DNA from: Eubacteriales bacterium
GTDB taxonomy: Bacteria > Bacillota > Clostridia > Lachnospirales > Lachnospiraceae
Assembly (NCBI GenBank): GCA_030524745.1
Contig: JAUNGC010000031.1
Coordinates: 1-40,142, forward strand
Direction: 5' to 3'
DNA: 40,142 nt
The notes beneath the pieces were generated by a model. That model did no database searches. It worked only from the letters and a program-made list of their open reading frames with translations, and was not told where the DNA came from. Position numbers and translations under genes: made by a program. Shown piece by piece: positions 32,284-40,142 of the stretch (its first letter is position 1; each line of letters starts with the position of its first letter).

Positions 32284-35079
32284 ATGAAATTTGTAATGGA
32301 TTATAAAAAATATGCGATGCTGGCAAGGCAGGCGGCGGCAGAAGGCTGCGTGCTTCTGAAAAATGAGAACGAGACGCTGCCCATTCGGGAAGGGGAGACG
32401 GTTTCTGTATTCGGGCGCATTCAGTTCACCTATTATAAGAGCGGCACGGGATCGGGCGGCATGGTCAACGCGCCTTATGTGAGAAGCATTCTGGACGGTT
32501 TAAAGGAGTGCGGTAAAATACGGATCAACGAAAGGCTGGAACGGGTCTATCTGGACTGGATTGAAAAAAATCCTTTCGATATGGGAGAGGGCTGGGCGCA
32601 GGAACCCTGGTGCCAGAAGGAAATGCCGGTCAGTATGGAACTTGCAAAAGAAGCGGCGGCGCAGTCCGATCTGGCGGTCATCGTATTGGGACGCACGGCG
32701 GGAGAGGACAAGGATAACAGTGAAACGGCGGGCAGCTATCTTCTGACAGCGGAAGAGGAGAATCTGCTGGAAGCGGTATGCGGCGCTTTTACCCGGACGG
32801 TCGTCGTTTTAAATGTGGGAAATATCATCGACATGAAGTGGGTGGACCGTTATCAGCCGCAGGCAGTTCTGTATGCGTGGCAGGGCGGTATGGAAGGCGG
32901 AAACGGCGTGGCAGACGTGCTGACGGGAGCGGTCAATCCCAGCGGAAAACTCAGCGATACCATTTCGGAGGATATTGCGGATCATCCTTCCACCGCCAAT
33001 TTCGGAGACGCTAATTTCAATGTCTATGCGGAAGATATTTATATAGGGTATCGTTATTTTGAGACTTTTGCGCCTCGAAAGGTGAAGTATCCTTTTGGCT
33101 TCGGGCTTTCTTATACAGAGTTTGAAACGGTCGTTACGGATTTTTGCGCGGATCAGGAAACTGTGAAATTGAGCGTCTGCGTGACAAATACAGGAAAGCG
33201 GGACGGAAAAGAAGTGGTACAGGTGTATGTTTGCCCGCCCCAGGGAAAACTTGGAAAACCGGTGCGCAATCTGATCCGTTTTGGGAAAACCACCGTTTTG
33301 GCGCCCGGAGAAGGGGAAGATATGGAGTTTTCCTTTTCTCTCAAAGAAGCGGCTTCCTATGACGATGGCGGCGCGACGGGCCATAAATCCTGTTATGTAT
33401 TGGAAGCGGGCGAATACGGCGTTTATGCGGGCAGCGATGTGAGAAGCGCCCGGCTGGCCGGCAGCGTTTTTGTGGAAGAATTGCTGGTGACGCAAAGGTG
33501 CCGGGAGGTTCTGGCTCCGGTGCGGGAGTTTAGCCGGCTGCGTCCCGTGAAAGCCTCCGCCGGAGAAAAAAATGCCGCGATTCCGGAAAAAGATGCGGCG
33601 TTTGCGCCCTTTACAGAGGGGCGGGAAGCCGCGCCGCTTCGGACGGTGGATTTGGCGGCCCGGATACAGACAGAACGCCCGGACGGCGCTGCTTATACCG
33701 GAGACCGGGGCTATCAGTTATCGGATGTCTGCGACAGGAAGGTATCTTTGGAGGATTTTCTGGCCCAGCTTTCCGATGACGATCTGATCTGCCTCACGAG
33801 AGGGGAAGGCATGTGCTCTCCGAAGGTGACGCCGGGAATTGCGGGTGCATTCGGCGGCGTGACGAAAAACTTAAAAAAGTTCGGCATTCCGGTGGCAGGC
33901 TGTTCCGACGGCCCTTCCGGCATTCGGATGGACTGCGGAACCGGCGCCTTTGCGCTTCCCAACGGGACGCTTCTGGCCTGCACGTTCAACGCGCGTCTGG
34001 TGGAAGAATTGTATGAAATGGAAGGAATGGAGTTACGGAAAAATAAAATAGATACCCTCCTGGGGCCGGGGATCAATATTCACCGCAATCCTTTAAACGG
34101 ACGGAATTTTGAATATTTCAGCGAAGATCCTTATCTGACCGGAAAAATGGCGGCGGCCCAGCTGATCGGCATGGAGAAATACGGCGTCACGGGAACGATC
34201 AAACACTTTGCCTGCAACAATCAGGAATATGAACGTTTTTCTGTGGACTGCGTCGTATCGGAGAGAGCGTTACGGGAAATTTACCTGAAAGCTTTCGAAA
34301 TTGCCGTGAAAGAGGGAAGAGCCTACAGCATCATGTCTTCCTACAATCCCATCAACGGCATTTGGGCGGCGGGGAATTATGATCTGCTCACTTCGGTGCT
34401 CCGCAGAGAGTGGAATTACCGGGGCGTTGTGATGACCGACTGGTGGGCGAGGATGAACGAAGAGGGAGAAGAAGGAACCAGGGAGAATACGACCGCAATG
34501 GTGCGCGCCCAGAACGATGTATATATGGTGGTGGCCGACTCGGAGAGCAATTCCTCCGGCGATAATACGAAGGAAGGTCTGGAAAGAGGGGCGATTACAA
34601 GAGCGCAGCTTGTGCGCAACGCTTCCAATATCTGTACATTTTTGATGAGGTCTCCGGTGATGAACCGTTTTCTGGACCGGGAATATGATGTATGCGAAGA
34701 GCAGAATCGTTTTGAAGGCGTGGATATGACGGATCTGATTTTGCAGCAGACGGAAGTGACGGACGGCTGCATGCTTGACACTTCCGCTTTGAATACGGAT
34801 AAAGGAAGCAATTCCACCTATATTCTGGATTTTCAGGAGCGGGGAGAATATGTTATCCGGTTTCGGATGAAATCCGACGCGCTTTCTCTGGCGCAGATGC
34901 CGATGAGCGTTTTTGTCAACAACCATCTGGTGAAGACGATCACCATAACCGGGACGGAAGGAAAATGGGTGGAAAGAGAAGTGGAATGCCGCGTGTTTTC
35001 TTCCCTGCAAAACTATTTGAAGTTGTATTTTGGAGAAAGCGGAATTGAAATCGGGGAAATCCGTATTTGCAGAGTCTGA
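32284..35079 (+). CDS. GH3 beta-glycosidase with swapped domain order
   Basis: A 931-residue enzyme without a signal peptide. The domains come in reverse of the usual GH3 order. First is the alpha/beta sandwich (about 1-270, with GCVLLKNENETLP and LGRTAGEDKDNSE, candidate acid/base E141). Next is a fibronectin III-like domain (about 280-400), then a linker. The TIM barrel follows (about 470-790, with GCSDGPSGIRMD, KHFACNNQE and nucleophile D719 in VVMTDWWA). The last 130 residues look like a beta-sandwich. Swapped GH3 enzymes are known in rumen and gut Firmicutes. It likely releases terminal beta-linked sugars from imported oligosaccharides in the cytoplasm; substrate is not readable. It starts behind GGTGAGGAAG and is followed after eight bases by a lipoprotein gene. 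Confidence 0.9.
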   Translation: MKFVMDYKKYAMLARQAAAEGCVLLKNENETLPIREGETVSVFGRIQFTYYKSGTGSGGMVNAPYVRSILDGLKECGKIRINERLERVYLDWIEKNPFDMGEGWAQEPWCQKEMPVSMELAKEAAAQSDLAVIVLGRTAGEDKDNSETAGSYLLTAEEENLLEAVCGAFTRTVVVLNVGNIIDMKWVDRYQPQAVLYAWQGGMEGGNGVADVLTGAVNPSGKLSDTISEDIADHPSTANFGDANFNVYAEDIYIGYRYFETFAPRKVKYPFGFGLSYTEFETVVTDFCADQETVKLSVCVTNTGKRDGKEVVQVYVCPPQGKLGKPVRNLIRFGKTTVLAPGEGEDMEFSFSLKEAASYDDGGATGHKSCYVLEAGEYGVYAGSDVRSARLAGSVFVEELLVTQRCREVLAPVREFSRLRPVKASAGEKNAAIPEKDAAFAPFTEGREAAPLRTVDLAARIQTERPDGAAYTGDRGYQLSDVCDRKVSLEDFLAQLSDDDLICLTRGEGMCSPKVTPGIAGAFGGVTKNLKKFGIPVAGCSDGPSGIRMDCGTGAFALPNGTLLACTFNARLVEELYEMEGMELRKNKIDTLLGPGINIHRNPLNGRNFEYFSEDPYLTGKMAAAQLIGMEKYGVTGTIKHFACNNQEYERFSVDCVVSERALREIYLKAFEIAVKEGRAYSIMSSYNPINGIWAAGNYDLLTSVLRREWNYRGVVMTDWWARMNEEGEEGTRENTTAMVRAQNDVYMVVADSESNSSGDNTKEGLERGAITRAQLVRNASNICTFLMRSPVMNRFLDREYDVCEEQNRFEGVDMTDLILQQTEVTDGCMLDTSALNTDKGSNSTYILDFQERGEYVIRFRMKSDALSLAQMPMSVFVNNHLVKTITITGTEGKWVEREVECRVFSSLQNYLKLYFGESGIEIGEIRICRV

Positions 35080-35087
35080 GGTGAAAT

Positions 35088-36134
35088 ATGGAGAAAAAAA
35101 GGATTTGGGGGATAGTGTCGATTTGCTTTGCCGCAGCGTTTCTTGCAGGCTGCGGCGGGAATACCGGCGAAAATATTGCGCAGGGAATGGAACTGATCGC
35201 GCAGATGGATTATGAAGGAGCCCTTGACAGTTTTGAAGCGGCCACGGTGAATAAAGAGGATGCGCAGATGATTTACCGGGGGCAGGGAATCGCTTACATG
35301 GGGCTGACCGATTATGAAAATGCGGTTCTGAATCTGGAAAATGCGCTTTCCTTAAGCGATCCCCACCCGGATCCGCTGGATTATGATATCAACTATTATC
35401 TGGCGACCGCCTACTATAAGGGCGGGCAGATCGACAAGGCGATCGCCGTGTACCAGGCGATTACAGATCTTGCGCCGGATGAAAAGGACGCCTGGTATTT
35501 GAAAGGAACCTTAGAACTGGAACAGGGAAAAACGGAAGCGGCGCAGGCCGATTTTGATCAGGCTGTGAAGGTGAATAAGGCGGACTATGACCTGCGGATC
35601 GATATTTTCTGCAGTTGCAGTAAATATGGCTATACGGAACTGGGATCCTCTTATTTGCAGGAGGTCCTGGCGGATGAATCGCTTCGGCTTACCGATTATG
35701 ATAAGGGACGGATGAACTTTTATCTGGGAGATTATGAAGAGGCGAGAGTTTCCCTGGAGAAGGCGAAGGATTCAAACGGAGCCAGCGCGGCCTCTCTTTT
35801 GGGGCAAACCTATGAAAAACTGGGCGATTACAATTATGCGGCCAGCGTATACAGCACTTATCTGGAAACGAAGCAGGCCGATGCGGAAATTTATAATCAA
35901 CTGGGGCTGTGTAAACTGAAAGTGGGAGATTATGAGGCTGCTCTCAGCGCGTTTCAGGAGGGACTGGCAATAGAAGGCAATACGGCGCTTCAGTCGCTGC
36001 AGTTTAACGAGATTGTGGCTTATGAGTATTTAGGACAGTTTGAACAGGCAAAAGCGCATATGGAGCAGTATCTGGCGCTTTATCCGGATGATGAAAAGGC
36101 GCAGAGAGAGAACGTCTTTTTACAGACCAGGTAG
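35088..36134 (+). CDS. TPR-repeat lipoprotein
   Basis: A 348-residue lipoprotein. The signal ends in the lipobox LAGC with Cys22 lipidated, so it is anchored on the outer face of the membrane. From about residue 34 on, TPR-like helix pairs run to the C-terminus, for example MDYEGALDSFEAA, TDYENAVLNLENAL, GQIDKAIAVYQAI and GDYEAALSAFQEGL, giving about eight repeats. TPR lipoproteins usually act as scaffolds for envelope complexes; no partner is obvious. The gene follows GH3 by eight bases with a GAGGTG ribosome site, so they share a transcript. Confidence 0.85.
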   Translation: MEKKRIWGIVSICFAAAFLAGCGGNTGENIAQGMELIAQMDYEGALDSFEAATVNKEDAQMIYRGQGIAYMGLTDYENAVLNLENALSLSDPHPDPLDYDINYYLATAYYKGGQIDKAIAVYQAITDLAPDEKDAWYLKGTLELEQGKTEAAQADFDQAVKVNKADYDLRIDIFCSCSKYGYTELGSSYLQEVLADESLRLTDYDKGRMNFYLGDYEEARVSLEKAKDSNGASAASLLGQTYEKLGDYNYAASVYSTYLETKQADAEIYNQLGLCKLKVGDYEAALSAFQEGLAIEGNTALQSLQFNEIVAYEYLGQFEQAKAHMEQYLALYPDDEKAQRENVFLQTR

Positions 36135-36227
36135 GTTGTGCCCGGACTTCATATTGCGATATGCGTTAAGATCCAACGCCGCAGAGGTTAACGTCAGAAT
36201 AAAAAGGGAAAGGAGTTCACATATATT

Positions 36228-37277
36228 ATGAAAAAATTAATCGGAAAACTGACAGCGTTGTCTGCAGTCATGTTATTTGCCTGCCTGCTGTTGCCGGCGA
36301 CAGCGCAGGCGGCGGAGCCGCAGACTGAAATTGTGGGCGGACACACGGTAACGCTCATTCAGACCGCTGTGGTGACGAACGTGCAGACGAATGTGAGAAG
36401 CGGCCCCGATACTTCCTGGCAGGTGATCGGAGAACTGCCGGGCGGGCAGGCGGTGAATGTCTGCGGACAGGCGGATACTGGCTGGTATCAGGTGGTGTAT
36501 GGCAACGGAATCGGTTATGTCAGCAACAAGCTGGTCACACAGATTCCGGTGGATGAGGCTACGCTGGCAGAACTGGCGGCGCAGTCGGCGTGGGTGAAGC
36601 AGAACGCGGCGCAGCAGGCGGCAATAGCTGCGGGGCAGCAGGAAGCTGCAGCGCTGGCACAACAACAGGCGCAGGCGGCAGCACTGGCGCAGCAGCAGGC
36701 GGAAGCGGCACTGGCACAGCAACAGGCCCAGGCGGCAGCGCAGGCAGCGGCCTTGGCGGCGCCAGCCAGCGGAAACGTGATTTTTGTGGGGGATTCCCGG
36801 ACCGGGCAGATGGGCAATGCGGTCGGCGGTTCGGCGGCATATCCCGGCGTGGCTTTTGTGGCATGCTATGGAGGCGGAAACGCATGGCTGTCCACAGCAA
36901 AAGCGAAAGCGGATATCGACCAGTATGTAACGCCCGGCTCCATCATTATCATCAACTACGGTGTTAACGATCTTGCCAAGCATAACGAGTATATCGCCAC
37001 GATTAACAAATATAATCAGGACTGGCGCAGCAAGGGCGCGACGGTATATTTTGCCACGGTCGGGCCGGTAGGCGAGAATGAGTACGGCAAGCGCAACTGG
37101 GCGGTGGAATATTTTAACGATCAGTTAAGCAACCGGCTGGACGGCAGCATCGGACGTATTCCGTTATATCAATATCTGGTGATGTCAGGTTATACGGCGA
37201 CCGCGGACGGACTTCATTATGCGCCGGAAACTTATGGAAGGATGTTCCAATATCTGATGCAGAGCGTCGGAAAGTAA
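36228..37277 (+). CDS. Secreted SH3b-SGNH hydrolase
   Basis: A 349-residue exported protein. The signal peptide is cleaved near AQA-A (about 28). An SH3b domain (about 45-105, TNVRSGPDTSWQVIG) likely binds the cell wall. A low-complexity Ala/Gln linker (about 128-179) leads to an SGNH/GDSL-type hydrolase domain: block I VGDSRTG with nucleophile S190, block III GVNDL (N248) and block V DGLHY with D327 and H330. Such domains remove or transfer O-acetyl groups on wall glycans. The gene has an AAGGAG ribosome site. Its stop is four bases from the AT3 acyltransferase gene, which suggests joint O-acetylation of peptidoglycan or another surface glycan. The intergenic 36135-36227 has a small CATAT/ATATG hairpin but no clear promoter. 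Confidence 0.88.
   Translation: MKKLIGKLTALSAVMLFACLLLPATAQAAEPQTEIVGGHTVTLIQTAVVTNVQTNVRSGPDTSWQVIGELPGGQAVNVCGQADTGWYQVVYGNGIGYVSNKLVTQIPVDEATLAELAAQSAWVKQNAAQQAAIAAGQQEAAALAQQQAQAAALAQQQAEAALAQQQAQAAAQAAALAAPASGNVIFVGDSRTGQMGNAVGGSAAYPGVAFVACYGGGNAWLSTAKAKADIDQYVTPGSIIIINYGVNDLAKHNEYIATINKYNQDWRSKGATVYFATVGPVGENEYGKRNWAVEYFNDQLSNRLDGSIGRIPLYQYLVMSGYTATADGLHYAPETYGRMFQYLMQSVGK
36609..36764 (+). repeat. Ala/Gln-rich low-complexity linker
   Basis: Imperfect repeats of the type AALAQQQAQ, encoded by GCGCAGCAGCAGGCG-like units, separate the SH3b and SGNH domains. The segment would be a long flexible or helical spacer reaching into the wall. It is prone to length variation by slippage. Confidence 0.85.
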
Positions 37278-37281
37278 TTTT

Positions 37282-38346
37282 ATGAAAAAATATGATAATA
37301 TCCAGGTTTTCCGGGTGTTGGCATGTCTGGGGGTGTTCGTTACCCATTTGTCGCCCCGCATGGGAGCAACCGGGTGGGCGGCGAAAGCTGCCAATTTTGG
37401 AGCGTCCGGTGTCTATCTGTTCTTTTTAATCAGCGGTTTTCTGGCATGCGGCAGTACGGATATTGCTCCGGATTGTGAGCGGCGAGGGATCTTCACTTAT
37501 TATGCCAAAAGACTTTTTCGGATTCTGCCGCTTTATTATGTGGTGATTCTCTACAATATGGCGCTGCATGGCCTGCTTTTGCAGGATGTGCCGCCTGATC
37601 CGGCAGGACTTGCATGGCTGCGGTACTTTTTTCTCACCAATGCATTTATTCCGGGACCGGATAACTTCTGGTCGAATCTGAGCGCAACCTGGACGGTCAG
37701 TCTGTTTTGCTTTTTTTATCTGTGTGCGCCGCTGTTTGTGCGGCTGATCGCCGGAAAAAAGGGTACGCAGGATCGAACGCCTGAAGGAAAAGTCCTGCGC
37801 GCGGCTCTTCTGTATCTCGCTGTGCTGCTTCTGCGTTATATCTGGGTAGGAGCAGGTCTTTCTTCCTATATGATGGCGTTTTATTATCTGCACTTCTTTG
37901 TGCTCGGTATGCTGGTCTATGCGCTGCAGGAGGCTTACCGTCCTCTGGCGGCGGCGTTGAAGTTTGGGGTATTTGCGCTTGCTCTTGGGGGACTGCTTTG
38001 GCTCAGCGGCGCGGGAAACGATTATTTTACGATGATTTCCTGGATTTTTGCCATCCTCATTTTGATATCAGGGCGATTTTCCTGGAGGCGGGATGAAAAA
38101 GGACAACTCTGTTATGCCGCCCGAGTCATCGGCGTGCTGGATGCGCATTCCTATGCGGTTTATCTGGTGCATGCCGTGGTTATTGACGGCATTGCATTGC
38201 TGCAGGCTCACGTGAATCTGACAGGGGCGGCGGTCCTGGGGACGGCTGTAGTTCTGACTGCAATCGGAGCATATTTCGCCCGTCGTTTGATTGAAAAGCC
38301 TGCGGGAAAATTGGGGAGAAGGCTTGTGACCGGAGTGAGAATATGA
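37282..38346 (+). CDS. Acyltransferase family 3 (AT3) membrane protein
   Basis: A 354-residue polytopic membrane protein with about ten helices. TM1 contains the family's R-x10-H motif (R11 and H22), in FRVLACLGVFVTH. A second conserved zone is KRLFRILPLYY. AT3 proteins carry acyl groups, usually acetyl, across the membrane to extracellular glycans. In OatA the AT3 domain is fused to an SGNH domain; here the SGNH domain is the preceding separate gene, four bases away. The ribosome site is weak (GGAAAG), consistent with coupling to the gene before. The acceptor glycan is not known. Confidence 0.87.
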   Translation: MKKYDNIQVFRVLACLGVFVTHLSPRMGATGWAAKAANFGASGVYLFFLISGFLACGSTDIAPDCERRGIFTYYAKRLFRILPLYYVVILYNMALHGLLLQDVPPDPAGLAWLRYFFLTNAFIPGPDNFWSNLSATWTVSLFCFFYLCAPLFVRLIAGKKGTQDRTPEGKVLRAALLYLAVLLLRYIWVGAGLSSYMMAFYYLHFFVLGMLVYALQEAYRPLAAALKFGVFALALGGLLWLSGAGNDYFTMISWIFAILILISGRFSWRRDEKGQLCYAARVIGVLDAHSYAVYLVHAVVIDGIALLQAHVNLTGAAVLGTAVVLTAIGAYFARRLIEKPAGKLGRRLVTGVRI

Positions 38347-38394
38347 TACCATCAGTGTACGGGTATGAAAAATCGCCAGAATGGAGAGAGAACG

Positions 38395-39321
38395 ATGATT
38401 AACAAACTGATAGCGAATATTAAGAAAACGAACGCGCCGATCGTGGTAGGTCTGGATCCGATGCTGAAGTATATTCCGCAACAGATCAAAGAGGCGGCCT
38501 TTTCGGAGTACGGGGAAACCCTGCAGGGCGCTGCAGAGGCGATCTGGCAATACAATAAGGGCATTGTGGATGCCGTTTATGATCTGATTCCTGCGGTAAA
38601 GCCCCAGATTGCCATGTATGAACAGTTTGGCATTGAGGGTATGATCGCGTTTAAGAGAACCGTGGATTATTGTAAGGAGAAGGGACTTGTCGTGATCGCA
38701 GATGTGAAGCGGGGCGATATCGGCTCCACTTCGGAAGCCTATGCGGTGGGACATCTTGGCAAAGTGACGGTGGGAAGCAAGTCCTGGTATGGTTTTGACG
38801 AGGATTTTGCGACGGTAAATCCTTATCTGGGTTCCGATGGCGTAAAACCTTTTGTCAAGGTATGTCAGGAAGAAAAGAAAGGGATATTTGTTCTGGTCAA
38901 GACTTCCAATCCCAGCAGCGGAGAGTTTCAGGACAGGCTGATTGACGGCAGGCCGCTGTATGAGATCGTGGGAGAACAGGTCGCACAGTGGGGCAGCGAA
39001 TGTATGGGCGACGAATACAGCTATGTGGGCGCGGTCGTGGGAGCGACTTATCCGGAACAGGGCAAGATCCTGCGTAAAGTGATGCCGAAGGCGTATATTC
39101 TGGTTCCCGGATACGGCGCGCAGGGAGGCAAAGGCGCGGATCTGGTGCACTTCTTTAACGAAGACGGCCTGGGCGCGATCGTGAATTCCTCCCGTGGCAT
39201 TATCGCGGCTTACCAGCAGGAGAAATATGCGAAGTTCGGCCCGGAAAACTATGCGGATGCTTCCAGGCAGGCGGTGCTGGATATGAGAGAGGATATTGCA
39301 CAGGCGCTGGCGGCGAGATAA
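38395..39321 (+). CDS. pyrF: Orotidine 5'-phosphate decarboxylase
   Basis: A 308-residue enzyme that converts OMP to UMP, the last step of de novo UMP synthesis. It is of the longer type 2 group. The catalytic array is DVKRGD with D103, K105 and D108, followed by IGSTSEAYA. The N-terminal VGLDP binds the substrate and VPGYGAQGG near the end belongs to the phosphate site. I prefer the ATG at 38395 (MINKLIANI), behind GGAGAG, over the in-frame ATG at 38365, which has no ribosome site and adds ten non-conserved residues. It is followed by pyrE after a 93-base gap holding a hairpin. Confidence 0.94.
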   Translation: MINKLIANIKKTNAPIVVGLDPMLKYIPQQIKEAAFSEYGETLQGAAEAIWQYNKGIVDAVYDLIPAVKPQIAMYEQFGIEGMIAFKRTVDYCKEKGLVVIADVKRGDIGSTSEAYAVGHLGKVTVGSKSWYGFDEDFATVNPYLGSDGVKPFVKVCQEEKKGIFVLVKTSNPSSGEFQDRLIDGRPLYEIVGEQVAQWGSECMGDEYSYVGAVVGATYPEQGKILRKVMPKAYILVPGYGAQGGKGADLVHFFNEDGLGAIVNSSRGIIAAYQQEKYAKFGPENYADASRQAVLDMREDIAQALAAR

Positions 39322-39336
39322 CAGGTATGCCAAGAG

Positions 39337-39375
39337 AATCCATGTGTTTACCGGGACGCGGCGGACACATGGATT
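39337..39375 (+). other. Intercistronic hairpin between pyrF and pyrE
   Basis: A perfect 11-bp inverted repeat (39337-39347 with 39365-39375) around a 17-base G+C-rich loop. It is followed by AGTTTCGGG, not a U-tract, so it is a poor terminator. It might stabilise or separate the two messages. No PyrR-type attenuator structure was recognised. Confidence 0.6.
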
Positions 39376-39414
39376 AGTTTCGGGATGGACTTAAAATAAG
39401 GAGGTTTTCACACG

Positions 39415-40092
39415 ATGGAGCAGTATAAACAGGAATTTATTGAATTTATGGTGGACAGCGATGTCTTAAAGTTCGGCGATTTTACCTTAAAGAGCGGCAG
39501 AAAATCCCCGTTTTTCATGAATGCGGGCGCATATGTGACGGGCACGCAGCTTCGGAAGCTGGGCGAATATTATGCGAAGGCGATTCATGACAATTACGGG
39601 CTGGATTTTGACGTTCTGTTTGGACCTGCCTACAAGGGCATTCCGCTGACTGTTGCGACGACCATGGCGATCAGCGAACTGTACGGCAAGGACATCCGTT
39701 ACTGTTCCAACCGTAAAGAAGTGAAGGATCACGGCGATACCGGAATTTTGCTGGGATGTAAACTCAGGGACGGCGACCGCGTTGTGATTATTGAGGATGT
39801 GACCACTTCCGGCAAATCCATCGAAGAAACGTTTCCCATTCTGAAGGCGCAGGCCGATGTGGAGATTGTCGGACTGATGGTTTCCTTAAACCGCATGGAA
39901 CGCGGCCTTTCCACGCAAAAGAGCGCGCTGGAAGAGATTAAGGAAAAGTATGGATTTGAAGCCAATGCGATCGTTTCCATGGCGGAGGTGACGGAATATC
40001 TGTATAAAAAACCTTATCATGGAAAAGTTTATATTGACGATACTTTGAAGGCGGCGATTGATTCCTACTATGAACAGTATGGCGCAAAATAG
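39415..40092 (+). CDS. pyrE: Orotate phosphoribosyltransferase
   Basis: A 225-residue cytoplasmic enzyme that joins orotate to PRPP, giving OMP for PyrF. The PRPP-binding motif is VVIIEDVTTSGKS (123-134 core). FTLKSGRKSPFFMNAG at about 23-38 is the conserved orotate/PRPP N-terminal segment, and FGPAYKGIPL (69-78) is the flexible region near the active site. The ribosome site AAGGAGG ends about eight bases before the ATG and is the best in this region, so it may be translated more than pyrF. The remaining bases after the stop (40093-40142) contain nothing assignable. Confidence 0.95.
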   Translation: MEQYKQEFIEFMVDSDVLKFGDFTLKSGRKSPFFMNAGAYVTGTQLRKLGEYYAKAIHDNYGLDFDVLFGPAYKGIPLTVATTMAISELYGKDIRYCSNRKEVKDHGDTGILLGCKLRDGDRVVIIEDVTTSGKSIEETFPILKAQADVEIVGLMVSLNRMERGLSTQKSALEEIKEKYGFEANAIVSMAEVTEYLYKKPYHGKVYIDDTLKAAIDSYYEQYGAK

Positions 40093-40142
40093 GAGCATTC
40101 CTGTAATTCAGAAATAATGCCAATTGAACAAAAAAGAACCTC

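Noticed and set aside
36165-36194. GTTAAG and GTTAAC 22 bases apart as another response-regulator box
   Set aside because: Spacing is two turns rather than one, the second half differs at the key last base, and no -10 stands at the expected distance.
39337-39375. Hairpin after pyrF as a true terminator
   Set aside because: No U-tract follows the stem, and pyrE continues in the same direction 40 bases later.
1-40142. tRNA, rRNA, riboswitch or prophage/insertion elements
   Set aside because: No cloverleaf, conserved rRNA core, transposase, integrase or long terminal inverted repeats were found in the intergenic stretches read by eye. A covariance-model search would be needed to exclude small RNAs.

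Overview
The window is a stretch of about 50% G+C bacterial chromosome. All 22 protein genes I can support lie on the + strand, packed into operons with strong purine-rich ribosome binding sites and some TTG starts. Protein style, Gram-positive lipoproteins and sigma-A-type promoters point to a Clostridia-class Firmicute, most likely a gut Lachnospiraceae. That placement is inferred, not proven. No rRNA, tRNA, CRISPR array, transposase or phage gene was seen.

Region 1 (about 190-7180): an OmpR-type response regulator and its histidine kinase, then a four-gene Gld-type ABC system (ATPase, ABC-2 permease, GldG-like, DUF4340-like). The same CiaR-box-like direct repeat, at the same distance from a -10 element, stands in front of both the regulator gene and the ABC operon. 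This suggests autoregulation plus control of the transporter. A long perfect hairpin ends the unit.

Region 2 (about 7338-16047): a starch/maltodextrin operon behind a near-consensus promoter with two operator-like palindromes. It encodes a membrane-anchored surface protein with three CBM26-like starch-binding repeats, an ABC importer (lipoprotein plus two permeases, no ATPase), a cytoplasmic GH13 maltodextrinase-type enzyme, a LacI-family regulator and a GH43-like glycosidase. Starch would be held at the surface, oligosaccharides imported and cut inside, and expression gated by the LacI protein. A hairpin plus T-tract follows.

Region 3 (16069-30714): the most unusual part. A promoter and a terminator frame a 14.5 kb five-gene operon: a CASTOR/POLLUX-like two-TM ion channel with RCK-like domains; an exported one-TM von Willebrand A protein; a 1183-residue tubulin/FtsZ-like GTPase; an unrecognised 680-residue two-TM protein; and a 1383-residue multi-TM protein with a possibly degenerate helicase-like core and a C-terminal zinc-finger/HExxH module resembling DA1 peptidases. 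It looks like one membrane-spanning machine. I know of no described function for this combination.

Region 4 (30793-40142): an RsmF-type rRNA methyltransferase, a GH3 glycosidase with swapped domain order, a TPR lipoprotein, a secreted SH3b-SGNH hydrolase next to an AT3 membrane acyltransferase (a possible split cell-wall O-acetylation pair), then pyrF and pyrE of pyrimidine synthesis. The last 50 bases hold nothing I can assign.
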